A stretch of 8,295 nt of DNA from Methanomassiliicoccales archaeon (GTDB taxonomy: Archaea > Thermoplasmatota > Thermoplasmata > SG8-5), in contig DAOVXH010000073.1 of NCBI GenBank assembly GCA_030636255.1, positions 1 through 8,295 on the forward strand, given 5' to 3'. A program made the translations under genes and the position numbers. Positions 1-5,728 of the stretch are shown here, piece by piece. Position 1 is the first letter of the stretch; every line of letters begins with the position of its first letter. The notes under the pieces were generated by a model. That model saw nothing but the letters and a program-made list of their open reading frames with translations. It did not search any database and was not told where the DNA came from.

Positions 1-2
1 AA

Positions 3-1169
3 ATGAAAAAAGTGGAACTGAAACCGGGAATATATTGGGTTGGAGGTATTGACTGGAACCTTCGAAATTTCCACGGCTACATGACACCCCGTGGCTCAAC
101 ATACAATGCTTATCTAATAGTAGATGAAAAAATTGTATTGGTAGATACAGTAAAGCATTACATGTTTGATGAAATGCTGGCTCGAATAAAAGCCATCATA
201 GACCCTTCTAAGATTGACATTATAGTTTCCAATCATGTTGAGATGGATCATTCCGGCTGCATATCAAAGATGCTGGCCATTGCTCCAAATGCCAAAATTG
301 TAACTTCAGTGCAGGGCGAAAAGGGACTCAAACGCCATTTCAAGGAAGACTGGAACTTTCAGGTAGCCCAATCAGGGGACACAATAAACATCGGCAAGCG
401 AAATTTACACTTTGTTCACATACCAATGGTACACTGGCCAGATTCTATGGTCACTTATATTCCAGAGGATAAAATACTACTGTCAAACGATGCATTTGGA
501 CAGCATATTGCCACATCAGAGAGATATGACAGCCAGGTGGATTGGGGCATAGCCAAAGAAGAGGCAGCCAAGTATTATGCAAATATTGTACTTCCTTATG
601 GCACCCAGGTTACAAAGGCTCTTGAGGTTCTGGGCGGTCTTGAGATAGACATAATCGCTCCAAGTCACGGCCTAATGTGGAAAGAGCATATTCCAGACAT
701 ATTGGCTGAATATGTCAAATGGAGTGCCCATGAGCCTGAAAATAAGGCTCTAATAGTCTATGACACTATGTGGGGTTCAACCGAGAAAATGGCCTGGAAG
801 CTGGCAGAAGGGTTTGAAGAAGCCGGAGTATCTGTCAAGGTCTATAATCTGAAGCATTCAGATATCTCGGAAATAATGACTCATGTTCTTACAGCTAAAT
901 ATATTCTCATAGGTTCACCAACACTTAACAATGGATACATGCCAACAATCGGTGCTTTTCTTACCTATGTCAAGGGCTTGAAACCAAGGCGAAAGATAGG
1001 TCTAGCATTCGGCTCCTATGGTTGGAGCGGCCAGGCAGCAGGAATGGTTGCAGAAGAAATGAAAAATATTGGCTGGGAAATGCCACTTGAGAAGCTCAGA
1101 ATAACATACATCCCTGATGATGAAGAGTTGGAGGGTGTGAAGGAGATAGCCAGGCAACTGGTTAAATAA
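3..1169 (+). CDS. fprA: Flavodiiron protein (FprA-type O2/NO reductase)
   Basis: This cytoplasmic enzyme family reduces O2 to water (or NO to N2O), drawing electrons through FMN from rubredoxin in many bacteria or from coenzyme F420H2 in methanogens. The 388-residue length is normal for the two-domain class A form. Residues 1-245 are the metallo-beta-lactamase-like domain with a full set of diiron ligands: H78, E80, D82 and H83 in the HxExDH motif, then H144, D163 and H222. Residues 247-388 are the flavodoxin domain, with the FMN phosphate loop TMWGSTE (255-261) and the later GSPTLNNGYMP and FGSYGWSG segments. The ATG lies two bases inside the window and the N-terminus matches the family, so the gene looks complete, although its ribosome binding site and promoter are cut off. 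It leads the operon seen here. The electron donor cannot be read from the sequence. Confidence 0.95.
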   Translation: MKKVELKPGIYWVGGIDWNLRNFHGYMTPRGSTYNAYLIVDEKIVLVDTVKHYMFDEMLARIKAIIDPSKIDIIVSNHVEMDHSGCISKMLAIAPNAKIVTSVQGEKGLKRHFKEDWNFQVAQSGDTINIGKRNLHFVHIPMVHWPDSMVTYIPEDKILLSNDAFGQHIATSERYDSQVDWGIAKEEAAKYYANIVLPYGTQVTKALEVLGGLEIDIIAPSHGLMWKEHIPDILAEYVKWSAHEPENKALIVYDTMWGSTEKMAWKLAEGFEEAGVSVKVYNLKHSDISEIMTHVLTAKYILIGSPTLNNGYMPTIGAFLTYVKGLKPRRKIGLAFGSYGWSGQAAGMVAEEMKNIGWEMPLEKLRITYIPDDEELEGVKEIARQLVK

Positions 1170-1182
1170 AGGAGATGAAAAA

Positions 1183-1365
1183 ATGCCACCAAAAGTTGAT
1201 AAAGCAAAATGTGAAGGACATGGGGATTGCTATGATGTATGTCCAGCTGACCCCAATGTATTTGAGATACAGGACGGAAAGGCAGTGGTAGTAAACCCAG
1301 ATGCATGCATCGAGTGTGGGGCATGCGAGGCAGCCTGTCCAGTGGATGCCATAGTATTGGAATAG
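1183..1365 (+). CDS. Small 2[4Fe-4S]-type ferredoxin with a variant first cluster motif
   Basis: A 60-residue soluble electron carrier of the bacterial/archaeal two-cluster ferredoxin fold. The second motif is canonical: C42-x2-C45-x2-C48-x3-C52-P. The first reads C10-x2-H13-x2-C16-x3-C20-P, so histidine replaces the second cysteine. In this fold C10, position 13, C16 and C52 hold cluster I, while C42, C45, C48 and C20 hold cluster II. Cluster I therefore has only three cysteines and is probably [3Fe-4S] or a labile or His-ligated [4Fe-4S]; this is inference. The GHG context resembles that of single-cluster 3Fe-4S ferredoxins. GGAG at 1171-1174 sets the start. It sits 13 bases after fprA and 19 before rubrerythrin, so it probably supplies electrons to enzymes of this operon, such as the disulfide reductase. 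Confidence 0.92.
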   Translation: MPPKVDKAKCEGHGDCYDVCPADPNVFEIQDGKAVVVNPDACIECGACEAACPVDAIVLE

Positions 1366-1384
1366 TGAAACAGGAGATGAAAGA

Positions 1385-1960
1385 ATGAATAGTTTGAAAG
1401 GAACCAGAACAGAAAAGAACATATTGACTGCATTTGCAGGCGAGAGCCAGGCAAGGAATCGCTACACATATTATGCTTCCCAGGCCAAGAAAGAAGGATA
1501 TGTCCAAATATCAAATTTCTTCGAGGAGACAGCCAATCATGAGAAAGCTCACGCAAAGCGCCTATACAAATTCCTTGAGGGCGGAGAAGTGGAAATTACT
1601 GGCGGATTCCCTGCTGGAAAGATAGGAACAACAGCCGAGAACCTGAAGGGTGCTGCTGGTGGAGAAAACCATGAATGGACCACCATGTACCCAGAATTCG
1701 CTGCTATTGCCGAGGAAGAGGGTTTTCCAACCATTGCTGCTGTAATGAAAAGCATTGCTAGGGCAGAGAAGATGCACGAGGCACGATACCTGGCACTTCT
1801 GGCCAATATTGAGGCCAATAAAGTGTTTAGTAAAGAGCAGCCAGTTCAGTGGAAGTGCAATAATTGTGGCTATATCCATGAGGGCACCGAAGCCCCTGAG
1901 ATGTGCGCGGCATGCGCCCACCCCAAGGCACACTTTGAGGTTCTGGCGGAGAATTACTGA
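1385..1960 (+). CDS. rbr: Rubrerythrin (peroxide reductase)
   Basis: Rubrerythrin reduces hydrogen peroxide to water in the cytoplasm of anaerobes. At 191 residues it has the classical length. Residues 1-148 form the four-helix ferritin-like domain, with diiron ligands visible as E20 (in FAGESQARNRY), E53 and H56 (NHEKAH), E94 and E97 (GGENHEW), and E128 and H131 (ExxH). Residues 155-191 are the rubredoxin domain with C158, C161, C174 and C177. Its second knuckle reads CAAC where CPxC is usual, a mild variation that keeps all four cysteines. Its initiation region (GGAGATGAAA then ATG) is nearly identical to that of the ferredoxin just upstream. The start follows from that Shine-Dalgarno site and the match to family N-termini. 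Confidence 0.96.
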   Translation: MNSLKGTRTEKNILTAFAGESQARNRYTYYASQAKKEGYVQISNFFEETANHEKAHAKRLYKFLEGGEVEITGGFPAGKIGTTAENLKGAAGGENHEWTTMYPEFAAIAEEEGFPTIAAVMKSIARAEKMHEARYLALLANIEANKVFSKEQPVQWKCNNCGYIHEGTEAPEMCAACAHPKAHFEVLAENY

Positions 1961-1962
1961 AT

Positions 1963-1969
1963 AGGTGAT
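1963..1969 (+). promoter_or_regulatory. Ribosome binding site that decides the start at 1974
   Basis: AGGTGAT matches the 16S anti-Shine-Dalgarno. It covers GTG 1965 and ATG 1968, which could otherwise be taken as starts of the diiron protein gene, and so selects ATG 1974. Confidence 0.65.
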
Positions 1970-1973
1970 GTAT

Positions 1974-2489
1974 ATGGCGGATAATGATCAGATAAGGGAT
2001 GCAATTGCAACTGCAATTCAGATGGAAAAGGATGGTTATAGCTTCTATACCAAAGCAGCTGCCCAGTCAACTGACCCCAACGGAAGTAAAATATTCCAGG
2101 GCCTGGCCAATGATGAGCTCATCCACTTGGAGACATTCAAGCGAATGTTTGCTAATGAAATTGAAGTGACAGAATATGAGCAATTGGTGAATTCCAGCAA
2201 GAAATATGCTTCGCTTTCAGTGTTTCCCAAGGACCCGGCCAATAAAGATGATGTGAGCCCAGACACCAATGATCTGGATGCAATTCACTCCGCCATGGAC
2301 AGCGAAAAAGAGGCCATAGAATATTACACTTCAATACTGGAAAAGGTGGATGATGAACGCATTTCCAAAATATTAAAGGAGATAATACATCAGGAAAAAC
2401 AGCATTATTTCATCCTTCAAGAGGAGTTCGAATATCTTGGCAAGGCAGGTTACTGGTATGGTGTTGACTCACTTTCAATGGAGTACTAA
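1974..2489 (+). CDS. Rubrerythrin-like ferritin-family diiron protein without rubredoxin domain
   Basis: A 171-residue protein made only of a ferritin-like four-helix bundle. Two helix pairs carry carboxylate/histidine ligands: E18 with E48-x2-H51 in the first half, and E111, E113 or E116 with E141-x2-H144 in the second, the arrangement of the rubrerythrin/erythrin family. No cysteine motif follows, so it lacks the rubredoxin electron-input domain of the preceding gene. Longer readings from GTG 1965 or ATG 1968 are possible, but both overlap the ribosome binding site AGGTGAT at 1963-1969. I therefore place the start at ATG 1974, four bases after it, as at other junctions of this operon. Its substrate is not determinable; peroxide reduction or iron handling are the family-based options, and the surrounding peroxide and superoxide genes fit either. 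Confidence 0.88.
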   Translation: MADNDQIRDAIATAIQMEKDGYSFYTKAAAQSTDPNGSKIFQGLANDELIHLETFKRMFANEIEVTEYEQLVNSSKKYASLSVFPKDPANKDDVSPDTNDLDAIHSAMDSEKEAIEYYTSILEKVDDERISKILKEIIHQEKQHYFILQEEFEYLGKAGYWYGVDSLSMEY

Positions 2490-2506
2490 TACAGGGAGGT
2501 AAAAAT

Positions 2507-2881
2507 ATGACAGAATTGAATGAAATATACAAGTGTGAGATGTGCGGAAACATTGTGGCACTGGTTCATAGCGGCCCAGGAGAACTGGTCTGCTGCGGTA
2601 CCCCAATGATTCTCATGGAAGAGAAGACCGCGGAAATGAAACTGGAAAAACATGTGCCAGTAATTGAACGCGATGGCGATTTAATCAAGGTATATGTGGG
2701 TTCAACTCTCCATCCAATGGAAGAGAACCATTATATCGAGTGGATTGAACTTATTGCAGATGGCAGAAGACAGAGAAAATACCTGAAGCCAGGTGACCCA
2801 CCAGAGGCCTTATTCCTGTGCAGGGGTGAGACTCTTTCTGCAAGAGAATATTGCAATGTCCACGGCCTGTGGAAGAATTAA
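2507..2881 (+). CDS. dfx: Desulfoferrodoxin (two-iron superoxide reductase)
   Basis: This enzyme reduces superoxide to hydrogen peroxide without making O2, the usual superoxide defence of anaerobes. At 124 residues it has both metal sites. The N-terminal desulforedoxin-like center I has C10, C13, C29 and C30. The catalytic center II (Fe(His)4Cys) has H49, H69, H75, C116 and H119. The catalytic E47-K48 pair just before H49 is present, in the same numbering as the well-studied Desulfoarculus baarsii enzyme. GGGAGGT at 2494-2500 is a strong Shine-Dalgarno site. It follows two diiron peroxidase-type genes, which suits its product: the peroxide it makes would be removed by rubrerythrin. It is soluble, with no signal peptide. 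Confidence 0.96.
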   Translation: MTELNEIYKCEMCGNIVALVHSGPGELVCCGTPMILMEEKTAEMKLEKHVPVIERDGDLIKVYVGSTLHPMEENHYIEWIELIADGRRQRKYLKPGDPPEALFLCRGETLSAREYCNVHGLWKN

Positions 2882-2893
2882 GGAGGAATAAAA

Positions 2894-3415
2894 ATGGCAA
2901 TTAGCAAGAAAATGGAAAAGGCCATAAACGGCCAGATAAATGCAGAAATGTATTCATCATATCTTTATTTGTCAATGGCCGCAGACCTTAATAACAAGGC
3001 ATTGGCCGGCTTCTCAAACTGGATGAAAATTCAGGCCCAGGAAGAATTGTACCATGCAATGAAGCTATATGACTTTGTTCTGGAAAGGGGCGGTTCGGTG
3101 ACCCTCGATACAATAGAGGCACCCCAGACCGAGTGGAAAAGCCCATTGGCAATATTCCAGGCAGCCTACAAGCATGAGCTTCTGGTGACCAGCCTGATAA
3201 ATAAGCTCATGGACCTGGCAATAAAAGAAAAGGACCATGCAACCAATAATTTCCTGCAGTGGTATGTGAAAGAGCAAGTTGAAGAAGAGGCATCTGCCGA
3301 TGAGATTGTCCAGAAGATAAAGCTCATAGGCAGCCAGGGAAATGGCATATTCATGCTGGACAAGGAGATGGCTGCTAGGCCTCCCCTGTTTACATTCCCG
3401 GTATCTGGCGAGTGA
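2894..3415 (+). CDS. ftnA: Non-heme ferritin (iron storage)
   Basis: Ferritin oxidises Fe(II) and stores the mineral inside a 24-subunit shell. The protein is 173 residues long with every ferroxidase-center residue in place: E18, E51, H54, E95, Q128 and E131, each one position higher than in E. coli FtnA. No heme-binding methionine typical of bacterioferritin is seen, and the overall pattern is FtnA-like. The AGGAGG site at 2881-2886 overlaps the stop codon of the superoxide reductase gene and strongly supports this start. Keeping free iron low limits Fenton chemistry, so co-transcription with superoxide and peroxide reductases is sensible. Confidence 0.95.
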   Translation: MAISKKMEKAINGQINAEMYSSYLYLSMAADLNNKALAGFSNWMKIQAQEELYHAMKLYDFVLERGGSVTLDTIEAPQTEWKSPLAIFQAAYKHELLVTSLINKLMDLAIKEKDHATNNFLQWYVKEQVEEEASADEIVQKIKLIGSQGNGIFMLDKEMAARPPLFTFPVSGE

Positions 3416-3419
3416 TAAA

Positions 3420-3914
3420 ATGGACCTGAGCAAGTATTCGGTTGAAGAACTGTTCATAACTGCAATAAAAGCAGAGAGAGACAGCCAAGAGGCCTATTCT
3501 ATATTGTCTGGCATTACCAAGAATGCTTTCCTGAAAGACCGATTAAAATTCCTTGCTACTGAGGAGGAAAAGCATAAGCAAACTCTTGAAAAAGCGTTTA
3601 AAGAACATGTGCCAGATGTAAAAATAGTACTTCCTGAATATTCGCCAGTTCCACTTCCAGAAATAGATGTTTCAGACGAGACTGTTCCAATAAGCCAGAT
3701 ACTTCAACAGGCCATGGATGCTGAGTTGGCAGCATATGAGTTTTACATGGAATTTGCCAAATATATGAAGGAATACCCAAAACTTGTCAGGGCCTTTGAA
3801 TATTTCGCACAGATGGAGCAAGGCCATTATGAATTACTAAAACTTGAGCAGGCCAGTGCAGATGAATTTGAGGAATTTGATGAATATAATCCACTAATGC
3901 ATGTGGGACCGTGA
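3420..3914 (+). CDS. Second rubrerythrin-like ferritin-family diiron protein
   Basis: A 164-residue ferritin-like protein related in layout, not closely in sequence, to the gene at 1974. Putative diiron ligands are E19 and E49-x2-H52 in the first helix pair and E102 and E133-x2-H136 in the second. A proline-rich linker (about 64-90) joins the two halves, and the C-terminus is a short acidic tail (DEFEEFDEY) without rubredoxin cysteines. An in-frame start 26 codons earlier exists inside the ferritin gene, but its extra residues are not ferritin-like. ATG 3420 comes four bases after the ferritin stop, and that stop lies inside the GAGTGAT ribosome binding site at 3410-3416. Function is likely peroxide or iron related by family and context; the exact reaction is unknown. 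Confidence 0.87.
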   Translation: MDLSKYSVEELFITAIKAERDSQEAYSILSGITKNAFLKDRLKFLATEEEKHKQTLEKAFKEHVPDVKIVLPEYSPVPLPEIDVSDETVPISQILQQAMDAELAAYEFYMEFAKYMKEYPKLVRAFEYFAQMEQGHYELLKLEQASADEFEEFDEYNPLMHVGP

Positions 3915-3920
3915 GGTGAT
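3913..3920 (+). promoter_or_regulatory. Ribosome binding site that decides the start at 3925
   Basis: GAGGTGAT is a full-length match to the anti-Shine-Dalgarno, four bases before ATG 3925. It overlaps the last two bases of the preceding stop codon (TGA 3912-3914) and argues against the in-frame ATG at 3901. Confidence 0.75.
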
Positions 3921-3924
3921 TATA

Positions 3925-4203
3925 ATGAAATACGAGCATATAGACGGTGAGGACAAGGGTTCAGTCCGATTATTCGCATTGAGCACCTGTGTCTGGTGCA
4001 AGAAGACGAAGCGTCTTCTGGATGAGTTGGGTGTGGCCTATGACTATGTATTTGCAGACCGGGCCCAGGGCACTGAAAGGGACGAAATAATCAAGGCTGT
4101 TGAGGAATTCAATCCAAGATGTTCTTTTCCCACCCTGGTGATACGGGATGAAAAATGCATAATCGGATTCAAGGAAGATGAAATTCGCCAGGAATTGGGG
4201 TGA
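3925..4203 (+). CDS. Glutaredoxin/thioredoxin-like disulfide oxidoreductase
   Basis: A 92-residue thioredoxin-fold protein with the redox motif C22-V-W-C25 after a first beta strand (VRLFALST), and the cis-proline P69 in the segment CSFPTLV. The CxWC motif, small size and the following GFKEDEI segment resemble glutaredoxin-like/NrdH-like proteins. C66, just before the cis-proline, is an additional cysteine. It is read from ATG 3925 because GAGGTGAT at 3913-3920 lies directly before it; the upstream in-frame ATG 3901 would put this site inside the gene. The neighbour four bases downstream is an FTR-type disulfide reductase, so the likely role is to carry electrons from that enzyme to protein disulfides, possibly peroxiredoxin-like or ribonucleotide-reductase targets. 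The actual targets are unknown. Confidence 0.88.
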   Translation: MKYEHIDGEDKGSVRLFALSTCVWCKKTKRLLDELGVAYDYVFADRAQGTERDEIIKAVEEFNPRCSFPTLVIRDEKCIIGFKEDEIRQELG

Positions 4204-4207
4204 ACAG

Positions 4208-4705
4208 ATGACCAAGGAGGAAATTGAAACTCTCTTTAATAAACTGGACGCAGACGCAAGAAAGAATGGATATTTTCTGAATCCAGATACGCCATTCACC
4301 ATGGAATTGATTGAGGGTTTGGTAGAAAATGAAAAGAGATTTGGTCATCAGGCATGCCCTTGCAGGTTGGCAGATGGCGTTAAGGAAGAGGATTTGGACA
4401 TAATTTGTCCATGTGATTATCGTGATTCTGATTTGGAGAATTTTGGAGCATGCTATTGCGCCTTGTACGTGTCAAAGGATATTGCTGAAGGCAAGGCCAG
4501 TGCCCAGCCATTACCTGACAGGAGGCCGACAAAGCGAGATGAGCGCCCTCAGTTCAAGGAATCTACCATCGGAAAATCAGATGCCGAACTTTCTTATCCT
4601 GTATGGAGATGCCGGGTCTGCGGATATCTAGCAGCAAGGGAAGAACCTCCAGGGCTCTGCCCTATCTGCAAGGCCACAAAAGAACGCTTCGAGAGATTCA
4701 TGTAG
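4208..4705 (+). CDS. Ferredoxin:disulfide reductase: FTR catalytic domain fused to rubredoxin
   Basis: Residues 1-95 match the catalytic (beta) chain of ferredoxin:thioredoxin reductase, which uses a [4Fe-4S] cluster beside a redox disulfide to pass single ferredoxin electrons to a disulfide. Its cysteines are C50-P-C52, C67-P-C69 and C82-Y-C84. Plant and cyanobacterial enzymes have CHC in the last motif; here tyrosine replaces that histidine and the spacings (14 and 12 residues) differ from theirs (16 and 8). Residues 133-165 are a rubredoxin-type domain with C135, C138, C151 and C154. FTR-rubredoxin fusions of this kind are known in methanogenic archaea such as Methanosarcina. There is no separate variable (alpha) chain in the window. 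The start at ATG 4208 follows GGGGTGA (4197-4203), which contains the previous stop codon. The glutaredoxin-like protein upstream is the obvious partner. Confidence 0.92.
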   Translation: MTKEEIETLFNKLDADARKNGYFLNPDTPFTMELIEGLVENEKRFGHQACPCRLADGVKEEDLDIICPCDYRDSDLENFGACYCALYVSKDIAEGKASAQPLPDRRPTKRDERPQFKESTIGKSDAELSYPVWRCRVCGYLAAREEPPGLCPICKATKERFERFM

Positions 4706-4710
4706 GTGAT
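4704..4710 (+). promoter_or_regulatory. Ribosome binding site that decides the start at 4714
   Basis: AGGTGAT begins within the TAG stop of the disulfide reductase gene and ends three bases before ATG 4714. It rules out the much longer in-frame reading from 4603, which would lie within the rubredoxin domain coding region. Confidence 0.75.
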
Positions 4711-4713
4711 AAG

Positions 4714-5298
4714 ATGAAATTGATTATTGATGTAAGGACCAGAGAAGAGTTTGTGAAAGAACACATCAAGGGAGCATTGAACATCCCCCATTATGACCTT
4801 CAGTTCCATGAGGATTTTCTCAAAGACAAGGACATAATTCTGGTGTGCAATACCGAAAGGCGTTCGGCAATAGCCCAGAAAAAACTTATTGGGATGGGTA
4901 TAGAATCCACAACAATGACACTTGCTGAACAGGACAATCATGAGTGGGTGAAAAATACAATAATCTGTGCCATGAACATTGTCCATATCAAGGAAGGCCA
5001 ACTAGAGGCTTTCATAGGTAAAGCCATGATGCTGTGTCAGGCCACGGAGCCATTGGTGGGTTTTCTCGGTTCAAGGGTACTGAAGGCTGACGGAATGTCT
5101 GGCATTGGAAGTTTTGTTCCTGGTGACCTGAGTGAACTAAAAACAAACCCAGAGAAATTGATATTGCTTACTTACTGGACTTCGAAAGAGGCCCATGAAA
5201 AGAGCCATCATATTCCCGAATTCAAGGAGCTTTTTGACCTGCTTCCTGAACATCTTACACAGGTCCCTTATGAGGAATTCTACGAGGTAATGAAATAG
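4714..5298 (+). CDS. Rhodanese domain fused to ABM-like (dimeric alpha+beta barrel) domain
   Basis: A 194-residue two-domain protein. Residues 1-75 are a single rhodanese domain: LIIDVRTREEF at the start, HIKGALNIP, and the active-site loop C45-N-T-E-R-R50-S, which keeps the catalytic cysteine and the CX4R loop of sulfurtransferases. Residues 83-194 look like an antibiotic biosynthesis monooxygenase (ABM) barrel of the type found in IsdG/HmoA-like heme-degrading enzymes: a strand (IICAMNIVHIKEGQ), a helix, GFLGSRVL, then LILLTYWTSKEAHEKSHHIPEF. The histidines in that last segment (KSHH) are possible ligands, but heme binding is not shown by sequence. The start is set by AGGTGAT at 4704-4710, three bases before ATG. 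Position behind the disulfide reductase suggests work on sulfane sulfur or persulfides, possibly linked to heme or iron release. The ABM assignment is less certain than the rhodanese one. Confidence 0.82.
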   Translation: MKLIIDVRTREEFVKEHIKGALNIPHYDLQFHEDFLKDKDIILVCNTERRSAIAQKKLIGMGIESTTMTLAEQDNHEWVKNTIICAMNIVHIKEGQLEAFIGKAMMLCQATEPLVGFLGSRVLKADGMSGIGSFVPGDLSELKTNPEKLILLTYWTSKEAHEKSHHIPEFKELFDLLPEHLTQVPYEEFYEVMK

Positions 5299-5303
5299 GT
5301 GAG

Positions 5304-5726
5304 ATGGTGGAAAACAGCAGTTTCATAATTGAAATGGTTCATGACTGGCCCAAGGAGCAGATTGTGGAACTCTACAAGTCAGGCGGCTGGTGGGAGGAGC
5401 ATTATGACCCTGGTGGTCTGGACGCCCTCATAAGAGGTAGTTTTGCATTTGCTATTGCAATGGATGCTTCCTCTGGCCTTGCAATTGGTATGGGCCGTGC
5501 TATCTCCGATGGAGTTTCAGATGCATGGCTTCAGGATATTGTTGTTTTGGATGATTACAGAAACCGCGGAATCGGCAGGGCAATAATAAAAAAACTTTTG
5601 GAATTTTGTCAGATGAAAGGATTAGGCTGGATAGGTCTTGTTGCAGAGCCAGGTTCAAAGGAATTTTATGAACCTCTTGGATTTAAGACATTGCCTGGAG
5701 AGCCAATGGTTTACAAGAAGGCCTGA
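5304..5726 (+). CDS. GNAT-family N-acetyltransferase
   Basis: A 140-residue single-domain acetyl-CoA-dependent transferase. Motif A is clear: the strand AWLQDIVVLDDY followed by the pyrophosphate-binding loop R86-N-R-G89-I-G91 and helix RAIIKKLLEFC. Motif B ends with the typical FYEPLGFK. The substrate cannot be named. The start is slightly ambiguous: ATG 5304 comes only one base after the AGGTGA site, whereas GTG 5307, the next codon, has the four-base spacing seen at other junctions here. The difference is one residue. The preceding stop codon overlaps the ribosome binding site, so translation is probably coupled to the rhodanese fusion. No known tie to oxygen defence; it may modify a protein, a polyamine or a small molecule. 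Confidence 0.85.
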   Translation: MVENSSFIIEMVHDWPKEQIVELYKSGGWWEEHYDPGGLDALIRGSFAFAIAMDASSGLAIGMGRAISDGVSDAWLQDIVVLDDYRNRGIGRAIIKKLLEFCQMKGLGWIGLVAEPGSKEFYEPLGFKTLPGEPMVYKKA

Positions 5727-5728
5727 TT

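Noticed and set aside
1016..1556. Long minus-strand open frames opposite ferredoxin and rubrerythrin
   Set aside because: Their translations show no domain or motif and they lie antisense to genes with complete family signatures; they are by-products of the plus-strand coding.
1861..1940. CAAC in place of CPxC in the rubrerythrin rubredoxin domain as a sign of decay
   Set aside because: All four iron-binding cysteines and the following HPKAHFEVL segment are intact, so this is ordinary variation.
3342..3419. Longer N-terminus for the second diiron protein
   Set aside because: The extra 26 residues come from ferritin coding sequence in another frame; the ribosome binding site at 3410-3416 favours ATG 3420.
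4178..4207. Ten-residue extension of the FTR-rubredoxin protein
   Set aside because: It lies within the glutaredoxin-like gene, and the GGGGTGA site supports ATG 4208.
4603..4713. 37-residue extension of the rhodanese fusion
   Set aside because: It overlaps the rubredoxin domain coding region and precedes a strong AGGTGAT site next to ATG 4714.
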